Source: an uncultured Methanobrevibacter sp.
GTDB taxonomy: Archaea; Methanobacteriota; Methanobacteria; Methanobacteriales; Methanobacteriaceae
NCBI RefSeq assembly: GCF_902784195.1
Contig: NZ_CACZTX010000006.1
Location: 186,001 to 250,000, forward strand
Length of the DNA stretch: 64,000 bases
Direction: 5' to 3'
Made by a program: the position numbers and the translations under genes
Notes under the pieces: model-generated
Database searches by the model: none
What the model was told of the DNA's origin: nothing
Seen by the model: only the letters and a program-made list of their open reading frames with translations
Shown here: one piece after another, positions 38,840-48,100 of the stretch
Layout of the letters: every line of letters starts with the position of its first letter
Position numbering within the stretch: the stretch's first letter is position 1

Positions 38840-40496
38840 GGAAATTAAAACTATCACAACTGATGTATTGATTATAGGTTCTGGTGGTGCAGGCTGTAGA
38901 GCAGCAATTGAAGTGTCCAATCAAGGAAAGGAAGCATTGATTGTTTCAAAAGGATTGACTTTCAGATCAGGCTGTACTGGAATGGCTGAAGGTGGATACA
39001 ATGCTGCACTTGGACTTGTAGACCCAGAGGATAGTGTAGAAGCGCATATTAAAGACACCTTAAAAGGTGGTAGCTACCTTAATGACCCTAAATTAGTAGA
39101 CATTCTAATCAATGAATCACCTGACAGACTCCGTGACTTGGAAGAGTATGGCGCCCTCTTTGACAGACAGGAATCCGGTGAATTGAACCAAAGGCCATTT
39201 GGTGGTCAAACCTATAGAAGAACCTGTTTCCAAGGAGACAGAACCGGCCATGAAATCATGACTGCACTTAAGGAAGAAATCATCAAGCGTGGCATCAAGA
39301 CCATTGATGAAGTGATGATTACAGCACTTATCAAGGATGACTCAAACAACATCCTCTCAAAAGTGATCGGTGCAGTTGGACTTGACCTCAAGAACAATGA
39401 CATCATCTATTTCCAAGCTAAAGCTGTTGTTCTTGCAACTGGTGGATCCGGTCAATTGTTCCCTGTAACCTCAAATACAACCCAAAAGAATGGGGATGGA
39501 TTTGCACTTGCATGGAATGTTGGAGCAGACCTGATTGATATGGAAGAGATACAGTTCCACCCAACAGGTATGGTCTATCCGGATTCAAGAAAGGGAGTTC
39601 TTGTAACTGAAGCGGTAAGGGCTGAAGGCGGAAGACTCATCAACAGCGAAGGTGAAAGGTTCATGGGCCGATACGATGACCGTATGGAACTTGCTACCCG
39701 TGACGTTGTTGCAAGGTCAATCTACAATGAAATCATGGAAGGAAGAGGAACCGAACATGGTGGAGTCTACCTTGATGTAAGCCACCTCGACCCAGACTTG
39801 ATTGATGAAAAGCTTGAAACAATGGTGCTTCAGTTTGAAGACATTGGAGTGGACATAAAAACCGAACCAATGGAAGTTGCACCTACTGCACACCATCATA
39901 TGGGAGGGGTCAGAATCAACGAAGATGGTCAATCCACTGTTGAAAACCTATTCGCTTGCGGTGAAGTATGTGGAGGAGTCCATGGTGCTAACCGTCTTGG
40001 AGGTAATGCACTTGCAGACACTCAAGTGTTCGGTAAAAGAGCAGGATTTGCTGCAGCTCTTGCATGTGACTTGACTGTCATGCAGTACAATTTCACAGCT
40101 GTTGAAGAGGAAAAGAATAGAATAGAATCATTGATGAAGGAAGGTTCCATCGATCCAATAGCTATGAAGAAGGAAATCCAGCAATTGATGTGGGAAAAAG
40201 TCTCAATTGTAAGAAATGAGCAAAACCTAAAGTCCGCTCTTGAAAGACTTCTTGAAATGAAAGAGGAATTGAATGACCTCAATGTTGATGACAGGACTCA
40301 ATTCAATGAATCACTCCTTACCGCTCTTGAAGTAATCAACATGGTTGAAATCTGTATCCTTATCGTAAAATCTGCAATACTCAGAAGAGAAAGTAGAGGA
40401 GCACACTTCAGAGAAGACTTCCCAGAAACTAACGATGAGCTTTGGAAAAAGAGCATTATCATGGGACCAAATAAGATTAGATTTGCTAAACGTTAG
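38838..40496 (+). CDS. tfrA: Thiol:fumarate reductase subunit A (fumarate reductase/succinate dehydrogenase flavoprotein)
   Basis: The FAD subunit that reduces fumarate to succinate using coenzymes M and B in methanogens, feeding the incomplete reductive TCA route. At 552 residues it has the FAD fold VLIIGSGGAGCRAA, the loop SGCTGMAEGGYNAAL, ATGGSGQLFP, the catalytic HPTGMV, TEAVRAEGGRLIN and HHHMGGVRI, and the flavin-site CGEVCGGVHGANRLGGNALAD. TfrB (iron-sulfur subunit) is not in this window; in this genus the subunits can be unlinked. The start has a GAAGGG site in a duplicated leader. It could also serve as a generic FAD reductase, but the motifs fit TfrA well. Confidence 0.9.
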   Translation: MEIKTITTDVLIIGSGGAGCRAAIEVSNQGKEALIVSKGLTFRSGCTGMAEGGYNAALGLVDPEDSVEAHIKDTLKGGSYLNDPKLVDILINESPDRLRDLEEYGALFDRQESGELNQRPFGGQTYRRTCFQGDRTGHEIMTALKEEIIKRGIKTIDEVMITALIKDDSNNILSKVIGAVGLDLKNNDIIYFQAKAVVLATGGSGQLFPVTSNTTQKNGDGFALAWNVGADLIDMEEIQFHPTGMVYPDSRKGVLVTEAVRAEGGRLINSEGERFMGRYDDRMELATRDVVARSIYNEIMEGRGTEHGGVYLDVSHLDPDLIDEKLETMVLQFEDIGVDIKTEPMEVAPTAHHHMGGVRINEDGQSTVENLFACGEVCGGVHGANRLGGNALADTQVFGKRAGFAAALACDLTVMQYNFTAVEEEKNRIESLMKEGSIDPIAMKKEIQQLMWEKVSIVRNEQNLKSALERLLEMKEELNDLNVDDRTQFNESLLTALEVINMVEICILIVKSAILRRESRGAHFREDFPETNDELWKKSIIMGPNKIRFAKR

Positions 40497-40539
40497 TAAG
40501 ATTGACTAATTTTTATCAATATCTTTTATTCTAATTTTT

Positions 40540-40563
40540 GTGGAGTTCAGCTCCACTTTTTTT
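40540..40563 (+). terminator. tfrA terminator (copy 1 of a repeated terminator)
   Basis: Stem GTGGAG/CTCCAC with a 5-base loop, followed by seven T and then ATCTTG. The same stem, T-run and following 25 bases recur at 41085. Confidence 0.85.
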
Positions 40564-40794
40564 ATCTTGGAAAAAATAATTCGTATTGTAATAAACTATT
40601 TTTTTAAGAATATTATTATATTAATTTAACAATATTATAATTGATTAAAACTGTTAAATTGACTTAATATTTGTAAATTGATATTAAATTAAAAAAATAA
40701 ATCCAAAAATTAGTTAAATTAATAAATAATTAGTTTTAAACTAATATTTGGCAATTCTAAATTTGGAAATTTATCTAGAACTACAAATTTTAAG

Positions 40795-40840
40795 CAGGAG
40801 GAAAAACACAAGTATGCTCCTGACTAAAAGACAGGAGGTG
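40795..40840 (+). promoter_or_regulatory. Two Shine-Dalgarno sites competing for one anti-SD
   Basis: CAGGAG occurs at 40795-40800 (SD of the first tiny ORF) and 40832-40837 (SD of the second). CTCCTG, codons 2-3 of the first ORF at 40817-40822, is complementary to both. Only one pairing can form at a time, which would link initiation of the two frames. This is an arrangement seen directly; its function is inferred. Confidence 0.5.
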
Positions 40841-40849
40841 GTTCTATGA
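40814..40849 (+). CDS. Leader peptide-like ORF (11 residues)
   Basis: MLLTKRQEVVL then TGA, with a GCAGGAGG site upstream (spacing about 12). Its stop overlaps the start of the next frame as ATGA. Codons 2 and 3 (CTC CTG) form the anti-Shine-Dalgarno arm. The peptide has a faint resemblance to the start of Tfx/sigma-like helix-turn-helix proteins, but it is too short to assign. It may be a regulatory leader whose translation opens the next ribosome-binding site. Confidence 0.4.
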   Translation: MLLTKRQEVVL

Positions 40850-40929
40850 TGGATGAAATTTTAAAACTACTACGTGCCATTAGTTTAATAAATAGAATTC
40901 ATATTACCTTTTGTATAAAAATTAATTAA
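40846..40929 (+). CDS. Short ORF coupled to a leader peptide (27 residues)
   Basis: It starts ATGATG, overlapping the stop of the 11-residue frame, with a near-ideal CAGGAGGTG site five bases before. The product MMDEILKLLRAISLINRIHI... is amphipathic in its first half and ends CIKIN. No family is recognised. Two hairpin terminators follow at 41054 and 41085, so a separate small transcript is plausible. It may be a small regulatory or membrane-active peptide, or a remnant of a longer gene. Confidence 0.4.
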   Translation: MMDEILKLLRAISLINRIHITFCIKIN

Positions 40930-41053
40930 TTTGTAAAAATTTTTAAATACTGAGTAATTTAAATTTTCCATTTTTAGTTTTGCCTTAGAAATTTCTAGAG
41001 ATAAAAATATTTAAATATTTAAAAAAACTATATTTAATTAAATACTTGTGTGT

Positions 41054-41077
41054 CAATCTCATTTGAGATTGATTTTT
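41054..41077 (+). terminator. Terminator of the tiny-ORF transcript
   Basis: An 8-bp perfect stem (CAATCTCA/TGAGATTG) with a 2-base loop is followed by ATTTTT. Confidence 0.7.
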
Positions 41078-41084
41078 CCTGCTA

Positions 41085-41109
41085 GTGGAGATTTATCTCC
41101 ACTTTTTTT
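41085..41109 (+). terminator. Repeated terminator, copy 2
   Basis: Stem GTGGAG/CTCCAC, 6-base loop ATTTAT, seven T, then ATCTTG. It differs from the copy at 40540 mainly in the loop; the 25 bases after the stem also match. The gene on the right is on the other strand, so this serves the tiny-ORF transcript or is a duplication scar. Confidence 0.8.
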
Positions 41110-41184
41110 ATCTTGTAAAAAATAGTTCGTGTGAAATGAAATAATTTATGTAAAAACTTGTTTTAAAAAAATAAAAAAGGAGTT

Positions 41185-41640
41185 TTAAAGCTTTTGAGTG
41201 TTTAGAACCAACTTCAATAAGGATTTTTTCAAGACTTTTCTCTCATCCTCATCGATTCCATCCATTACTGTATCTTCCCAGTAATCGATGTACTTTAATA
41301 TCTTATCAGTTCTTTTAATGCCTTTATCAGTTAATTTAACTAATTTTCTACGCCTATTAGATGGATCTTCTATTCTTTTAATAAGACCAGCCAATTCAAA
41401 ACGCCTTAGAAGCTTTGCAGTGTAACCATCACTGACCTTGAATAGATTCACCAATTCCTTTTGAGTTCCTTCAGTGGAAAACCTTATTCTGAGTAAAAAA
41501 GGAAGTTCAACTAAACTGATGTCTTCATCTACAAATTCCTCATCAATGTAATTTTTAAAGCTTCCTACCAATTCCTCTACAAAGTGATAAATTCTAATGT
41601 CCTCAGGATTTTCATTAATAAACTGATTAGGCAATTCCAT
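41185..41640 (-). CDS. MarR-family transcriptional regulator
   Basis: A winged-helix dimer regulator of about 151 residues. The recognition region reads KELVNLFKVSDGYTAKLLRRFELAGLIKRIEDPSNRRRKLVKLTDKG, the usual helix-turn-helix plus DxR wing of MarR proteins. I set the start at 41640 (MELPNQF), where a GGTG site stands six bases upstream, rather than 26 codons earlier. It is divergent from an aldo/keto reductase and flavodoxin pair, the common layout for a regulator of a redox operon, so it likely controls those genes and itself. The effector is unknown. Confidence 0.88.
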   Translation of the reverse strand: MELPNQFINENPEDIRIYHFVEELVGSFKNYIDEEFVDEDISLVELPFLLRIRFSTEGTQKELVNLFKVSDGYTAKLLRRFELAGLIKRIEDPSNRRRKLVKLTDKGIKRTDKILKYIDYWEDTVMDGIDEDERKVLKKSLLKLVLNTQKL

Positions 41641-41743
41641 ATTTACACCAATTCTAAAACAATAAAGCTTATTCTCTTTATATAAACTATATCTTTCAAT
41701 ATATTTAAATATTTTCATTAGATAACTGTTTCCTTAGGAAAGA

Positions 41744-41768
41744 TTTATATACTATATCATATATAATA
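41744..41768. promoter_or_regulatory. Shared promoter/operator region of the MarR regulator and reductase genes
   Basis: In the 186-base divergent spacer a near-palindromic TATA-like stretch (ATATACTATATCATATAT) lies about 60-80 bases before the reductase start. It could be a TATA box with an overlapping MarR site. The AT-richness makes chance symmetry likely. Confidence 0.3.
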
Positions 41769-41826
41769 TTTTTAAAAATATATGAAAATTCGATAAAATT
41801 ATAATCTAATTAAACAGGTGACAATT

Positions 41827-42933
41827 ATGAGCGATGTTATGTTTGGATTTGGAGCTATGAGACTGGACCTTGAAGATGAAAATGATGAAAGTTCAGTAAA
41901 TTTTAATGATTTTGCAGAAATGATTGACTATTATATGAATCAAGGATTCAACTACTTCGACACTTCCTATGCATACCATAATGGAGCATCAGAAGTGGGA
42001 TTAAGGGAAGGTCTTGTGAAAAGATATCCTAGAGACTCCTTTAAAATAGCTGACAAGATACCTACATGGGCTTTAACTAGTGAAGAGGACAATCAAAAAT
42101 TCGTTGATATAATGCTTGAAAGATTAGGAACCGATTTCTTTGATGTATTGCTTATCCACAATATCAATGAAACCTTCCTTCAAATAGCTGAAAACTCCAA
42201 CAGTTTCGACTACATTAAGAAAATGAAAGAGGAAGGAATAGCCAAGAAAATAGGTATCAGTTACCATGATAGAGCTGACTTGCTTGAAGAGATCCTTCTA
42301 AAATATGGCGATGCAATCGATGTTGTGCAGCTCCAATTGAACTATCTTGACTGGGAAAGCAAACTTACAGAATCAAGAAAGAATTATGAAATCTGTGAAA
42401 AATTCGGCAAGGATGTAATTGTAATGGAACCAATAAAAGGTGGAACTCTCTACAATTTGCCTGACGACATTAAAGAAAAATTCGAAAAAGAAGGTATGAC
42501 ACTGGTTGAAGCGGCCTTAAGATTTGCAGGAAGCCATGAAAATGTCAAAGTGGTTTTAAGTGGTGTAGGAAACCTCGAGCAGATGAAAGAGAACTGTGAA
42601 GTATTCAAGCCATTTGAACCTATGAGCGAAGAGGAAGAGAAGTTCGTGCTTGAAATGGCAAATGAAATCAAGGAGCTCATTGCAATAGACTGCAGTTACT
42701 GCGGATATTGCCTAAAGGAATGCCCAGCAGGAATCCCTATACCTGATTTCTTTGAATTGTACAACAGTGAAAAGATGTATTCACTTCCTTCATTGCATGC
42801 TATCTATGGAACAACTGCAGCTGCAAATGCACCGGCATCTGCATGTACTGAATGTGAATCCTGCATGGCAATCTGTACCCAAAAACTAGACATTCCAACA
42901 CTTTTAAAAGATGTTGTAGATACATTTGAATAA
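41827..42933 (+). CDS. Aldo/keto reductase with C-terminal [4Fe-4S] ferredoxin domain
   Basis: About 368 residues. The N-terminal TIM barrel has FGFGAMRLDL, the catalytic tyrosine in YFDTSYAYHNGASE, a lysine in KIADKIP and IGISYH. From about residue 285 the tail carries two cysteine clusters, CSYCGYCLKECPAGI and CTECESCMAICTQKLDIP, as in ferredoxin-fused reductases of anaerobes. The fusion suggests electrons come from or go to ferredoxin; the substrate is unknown. I set the start at 41827 because an AGGTGA site stands just before it. Likely co-transcribed with the flavodoxin gene 52 bases downstream. Confidence 0.9.
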   Translation: MSDVMFGFGAMRLDLEDENDESSVNFNDFAEMIDYYMNQGFNYFDTSYAYHNGASEVGLREGLVKRYPRDSFKIADKIPTWALTSEEDNQKFVDIMLERLGTDFFDVLLIHNINETFLQIAENSNSFDYIKKMKEEGIAKKIGISYHDRADLLEEILLKYGDAIDVVQLQLNYLDWESKLTESRKNYEICEKFGKDVIVMEPIKGGTLYNLPDDIKEKFEKEGMTLVEAALRFAGSHENVKVVLSGVGNLEQMKENCEVFKPFEPMSEEEEKFVLEMANEIKELIAIDCSYCGYCLKECPAGIPIPDFFELYNSEKMYSLPSLHAIYGTTAAANAPASACTECESCMAICTQKLDIPTLLKDVVDTFE

Positions 42934-42985
42934 TTCTAAATAATATAATGAATAAATTTTTTAAATCAATAAAGATGGTGATAAA

Positions 42986-43450
42986 ATGAAAACTTTAGTA
43001 GCTTATTTCTCAGCAAGAGGAGTAACCAAAAAAGTGGCAGAAAAAGTGGCAAATGCACTTGATGCAGACATCTTTGAGATTACTCCTGAAACTCCATATA
43101 CCGCAGCAGACTTGGATTATATGGACAAGACAAGCAGATCAACTATTGAAATGAATGACAGAACATTTAGACCTCCTATCAAGGAAACAATTGATGTCTC
43201 TGAATATGATACAATTCTCATCGGTTTTCCGGTATGGTGGTACACTGCTCCAACTATAATAAACACTTTCATTGAAAGCATTGACATTGCTGGAAAAACT
43301 GCAATAGCTTTCTGTACCTCTGGTGGAACTGGAATAACAGGTTGTGAAAACGACTTGAAAAACGCTTATCCAGAAGCTAACTGGAAACCAGGAAAAAGAT
43401 TATACGGTAGAGAATCTGATGATGAGATTATCAATTGGGTAAATGAATAA
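42986..43450 (+). CDS. Flavodoxin
   Basis: 154 residues. It opens LVAYFSARGVTKKVAEKVA, the FMN-phosphate loop, followed by TILIGFPVWWYTAPTIINTFIE and AFCTSGGTGITGC, the two flavin-ring loops. This is the short flavodoxin type common in gut anaerobes, an electron carrier likely paired with the upstream ferredoxin-fused reductase. It has a GGTGA site and ends at a strong terminator. Confidence 0.92.
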   Translation: MKTLVAYFSARGVTKKVAEKVANALDADIFEITPETPYTAADLDYMDKTSRSTIEMNDRTFRPPIKETIDVSEYDTILIGFPVWWYTAPTIINTFIESIDIAGKTAIAFCTSGGTGITGCENDLKNAYPEANWKPGKRLYGRESDDEIINWVNE

Positions 43451-43461
43451 ATATTCTAAAT

Positions 43462-43496
43462 GAAAATGAATAAAAAATTATTCATTTTCTTTTTTT
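43462..43496 (+). terminator. Flavodoxin terminator
   Basis: A 12-bp perfect stem (GAAAATGAATAA/TTATTCATTTTC) with a 4-base loop is followed by seven T. The motif AAAAATAGTTCGT follows at 43505-43517, as it does after two other terminators. Confidence 0.85.
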
Positions 43497-43568
43497 ATAA
43501 ACCCAAAAATAGTTCGTAAAATATAAAATAAATTTAAGAATTAAAAATAATAGGAATAGAAAAATTGC

Positions 43569-44897
43569 CTATTCCTCAGCTTCAGCTTCTCTTAACTCTT
43601 TCATTTCTGCAATAGCTCTTTTTGCCTCACTTAAGATATGGCCTTCATCCACAGTGAGAAGCTTTCTGTTTTCCATCAATATTTTTCCATTACAGATAGT
43701 GGTGTCAACATTGGAACCATTTGCTGAATATACCATGTTGGATGAAATCGCATTGCTCATTGGAGTCATGTTAGGAGCGTTTGTGTCAACAAGAATAAGA
43801 TCTGCCTTTTTGCCAACTTCAATTGAACCTGCATCAATGCCTAATGCATTTGCACCATTATAGGTTGCCATGTTTATCACTTCATCTGCAGTTGCAAGTT
43901 TCGGATTGAGTGTTGAAACCTTTTGAAGAAGTGCTGCAAACTTCATCTCATCGAACATGTCAAGATTGTTGTTGCTTGATGCGCCATCAGTACCTAATCC
44001 AACGCATACACCTTGACTTAAGAGTTCACCTATAGGTGCTGCACCAGATGCAAGTTTCATGTTACTGCAGGGGTTGTGTGAAACCTTGACATCATACTTT
44101 TTAATCAAATCTATCTCATTTTGGTCTAACCATACACCATGAGCCGCAACAATATCACTGCCTAATATGCCCAAGTCATCTAAATACTCGAAGGGTCTTT
44201 TATTTTGATGAGCTTCCTTACAATCATTAATTTCCTTCATTGTCTCGTTCATATGAATGTGGATACCAACTTGGTACTTATCAGCTTCCTTTCTAACCCT
44301 CTCTAGAAGCTCACTTGAAGTGGTATAGATTGAGTGTGGACCGAACATTGTAGTGATTCTTCCATCTGCAGTATTGTTGTGATTCTTTATTAAGGATATG
44401 TTTTCCTTGAATTCGTTTTCACGTTTTTCCTCAATGCCGAAATCAATCATACCATATGACAACACTGCCCTCATACCAATTTCTTCAACTGCCTGTGCGA
44501 CACCATCCATATAGAAGTACATGTCTGAAAATGTGGTTGTACCGCTCTTGATCATTTCAGCTGCACCAAGAAGTGCACCTATGTAACAGTACTCCCTGCT
44601 TAGGTGTGCTTCCATAGGCCAGATGTGATCGTTAAGCCAAGTGTCCAATTCCAAATCATCAGCTATTCCACGTAAAAGTGACATTGAAATGTGAGTGTGA
44701 GTGTTGACAAGACCTGGCATCAATATCTTGTCTGTTGCATCAATTATCTTTTCTGCATTTGATTCGTCGATTGCGTTTCCTATTTCTGCAATCTTATCTT
44801 CAACTATCAATACATCCGCATTCTTTTCTTCAGTTTTTCCATTTCCCAATGGATTTATTATAGTTGCATTTTTGATTAATATATTTTGACTTTCCAT
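43569..44897 (-). CDS. dadD: Amidohydrolase: 5'-deoxyadenosine / methylthioadenosine / S-adenosylhomocysteine deaminase
   Basis: A metal-dependent deaminase of 442 residues in the ATZ/TRZ group. The metal ligands are in VNTHTHISMSLLRG, HIHMNET and AAHGVWL, with the later LGTDGASSNNNLDM aspartate. In methanogens this family (Methanocaldococcus DadD) deaminates 5'-deoxyadenosine and related SAM by-products to inosine forms, letting them be salvaged. The assignment to DadD rather than another deaminase rests on phylogeny I cannot test here. A GGTG site precedes the ATG. Convergent with flavodoxin. Confidence 0.87.
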   Translation of the reverse strand: MESQNILIKNATIINPLGNGKTEEKNADVLIVEDKIAEIGNAIDESNAEKIIDATDKILMPGLVNTHTHISMSLLRGIADDLELDTWLNDHIWPMEAHLSREYCYIGALLGAAEMIKSGTTTFSDMYFYMDGVAQAVEEIGMRAVLSYGMIDFGIEEKRENEFKENISLIKNHNNTADGRITTMFGPHSIYTTSSELLERVRKEADKYQVGIHIHMNETMKEINDCKEAHQNKRPFEYLDDLGILGSDIVAAHGVWLDQNEIDLIKKYDVKVSHNPCSNMKLASGAAPIGELLSQGVCVGLGTDGASSNNNLDMFDEMKFAALLQKVSTLNPKLATADEVINMATYNGANALGIDAGSIEVGKKADLILVDTNAPNMTPMSNAISSNMVYSANGSNVDTTICNGKILMENRKLLTVDEGHILSEAKRAIAEMKELREAEAEE

Positions 44898-45071
44898 TAA
44901 AACACCTTTTATCGAATAAAAGCAATAATTAGATTTTAATTTATTTTATTTTTTAAAATTTTTAATTAACATGATATTATTTATATCATATTATAAAAAA
45001 ATATTTTCATTTTGTTAATGTCTAAAATTTAGTTTGAATTATTTTATATATTACGAATTAATGTTCATTTT

Positions 45072-45112
45072 AAAAAAATAAAATAAGATAAGTTTTAGCT
45101 ATCTTATTTTAT
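45072..45112 (-). terminator. Terminator of the protease-adhesin gene
   Basis: A 13-bp perfect stem (45078-45090 with 45100-45112), whose upstream arm includes the stop codon, is followed on the minus strand by seven T. Confidence 0.75.
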
Positions 45113-48100
45113 AACTACCTTGGAAGTCCTTTTACTTGCCTTATAATACTTGTCTCCAGCGAATTTTACAGTTACCTTATAGGTTTTCTTCTTGGAAAGC
45201 TTTATTTTAACTGTTGCAACACCTTTCTTATTAGTTTTTGCTGTGTACTTTTTCTTATTTATGATGAAAACAATCTTTCTGCCTTTGATTACTTTCTTTC
45301 CATTTTTCAAAGTTGCAGTTAGTTTCTTGACTTTTTTCTTAGCCTTGAAAGTCTTCTTAGGAACATACAATTTGGTAGCCTTCTTGACTATCTTCTTAGC
45401 TACAGTCCTTTTGATTGTTATCTTTTTAGTCAAGGAACTGTCTTTATAGTAATCGTCACCAAAGACTATCTTCACAATGTAATTTCCATTGCTCAATTTT
45501 GAAAGCCCAGTCAATTTGGCTTCACCGTTTGCGTTTGTGGTTGCAGTTTTTGTCAAGACAACCTTATCATTTAGGCTAACGATGAATTTAATTGCCTTAT
45601 TTGGAAGTGCATTGTAGTTGTCATCTATCAAAACAACCTTGAATTCATCCCCTTTTATCAAGGTCTCTTCAACTATGATATGTGGACTGTTTCTTTTTGT
45701 CACATTTACGGTGAATGTTTCATTGGAAGATTTGTAATAGCTGTCTCCAATGAATGAAGCCATGAACATGTAATTTCCTTCCACAAGATTTAAGCTAAAT
45801 TTAGCGGTTCCATTTTCATCCAAAAGCAATTTTGCAGGAGAGAAACTTAGATTGTTGTCACTTTCAATCAATGAAACTGTAATTTCCTTACCAACTACAG
45901 GATTGAGATTTTGATCCAGCAAAGTGATTATCACTCCTTCATTGGATTTGGACAATATTGCCTTATTTTCAATATCCTGGAACTTGGTGTTTCCTTCATA
46001 ATACAAGTTCAAGACATTTGAATTTGTAATGTTGCTTGGCTTGAATCCTGCATAATCGAAACTGAATGCGATAGGGAGAACCGCTTTTGCCCGATTAAGG
46101 GATAAGCTTAACTTAAGCACACTGGACTCACCTTCACCTAAAGAGCCTAAATGCCATACCTTGGTATTCTGATTGAATGAACCCTTAATGATCTGGAAGC
46201 TTTTTATGATTATTGAATCATCAAGATCCATGCTGATGTTGAGGTCATTCACCAAGTCACCTTCATTTGATACTGTAATGACAAGGTCAATCAAGTCACC
46301 TACCTTGTAAGTGCTGCTGTTTGACTTTATGCTAAGGCAAATATCACTGACCCCTGAAGTGTAGGCCTTTAGACATACATTAGCTTCTTTCAAGTCATAG
46401 TCTTGAGCATATTGGTAGAACTTGATTACTTTCAAGCCGTCTTCATAAAGATTCTTGTAGTCCACAAGGTCAATCCAGTTTATTCCATCCATACTGATAA
46501 ATGATTCATTAGGATTTGCGCTTGCTCCACTGCTATAGCCTTCCCTTTTTGATTCAATAGCTATCGGATAGCATGAATCGGGAGTGGTCAATTTTACGGC
46601 TATCTTGAATATATCGTTTTTGGCAAGCTCCACATATTCATCCAATTTGATTGTATGGTATCCTGCACCTTTTATGAGGCCCTCTTGAATATATTTGCTT
46701 ATTCCATTTACAGTGATGTTTACTAGATATTCACTGTCTCCAAAGGTGTATAATCCAAATGCAGTCAATGGATTGTTGTTTTTAGCCAGGAATTGATTTG
46801 CAAGCCAAGCAGTATGGGAGTTGAATCCCAATGACTCAAATGTATTCCCAAGAATGTCATATTGGTAAATGTTCTTGTAGTTTGTAATGTTTTCTACATT
46901 TGCAATTGCCATAGCGGAGATTGTATCAAGACCGAATCCTGCAAATGCCTTGTCATAGTAGGATATGTACCAGTAGCCATCATATCCATGGTCTGTTCCC
47001 CAACTGTTCTTTATTATGAATGCCCCATCGCCAGGAGGGGTAATTGCAAAATTTTCCTTTTTGTAATTGTCATCCCAACCAATGAGAGTTACTGCATGAT
47101 TAGAGGTATCAATGACATCATGATAATAGTCCGGTTCGTATTGGAATGAATCGTCTGCCTGCATTGAAGTGTACAATGCCCCATAAGTCATGATAGCATA
47201 CTTGATTTGGTCCAAATCCTTATAGCTTAGACGCACCGGAATCAAGAGAACATCCTGCACATGCTTTGTAAGGTTCAGTTTGGTTGGAGAGCTTGTATCC
47301 CAATCGCTGAATGGATCATCACTCTCTTCTACAGGTCCGCTCCAGCGCAAGAGATATGCAAGGGACATGTATTGGTTTCCGCCGTCTTTCCAATCAGTAC
47401 CATTCAATCCATAGAGACCCATCAGGTTTTTCATATTGTTTTCAGAGAGGTCATATGAAATGTTTTCATATTTCAATAGATAGGATTCAAGTGCTGCAAT
47501 TGTTGTAAATGCCCAGCATGAGCCTGAACCTCCTTGGTTACGAATTGGAGTGACCAATCCATAATCCCTTAAGTCATATGATGAAGGAAGGTCAGTGAGC
47601 AATCCGTCATCAAATGCTTTTGAGACTATTATTTGATCTTCAAGGCAAAGCAATAGGTCATCTCGCACGGTTTTTACATAATTATTGTTGAAATTCACAT
47701 TTGCCATGTTTACATTGCCATTCAAATTGAAGAAGGTTCCATTGTCATCGCTTATTCCATTTGCTTGATTGCTTGAGACTGTGACATTATGGATTTCAAG
47801 AAGATTTGCCTTGTTGGATATTGCAGAACCGAATGTGTAATCTCCATTGAGCATGTTGCCCTCTATTGTAGAGTTGATTATGAACACGTTGTGGCTTGCC
47901 CAATTGCAGATTCCTCCTCCCATGGAGTAGTTTGAATTGACTGTATTGTTTGCTATTGTTGTGTTGTAGACAACAAGGATTCCGCTGTAATCATATATGG
48001 CTCCTCCACTACCGTATGTTCCATTGACAGAGTTGTTTATGAAATTGGAATTCAATATTGTCATTTCACCCATATCATTGATGATTGCGCCTGCATAAGC

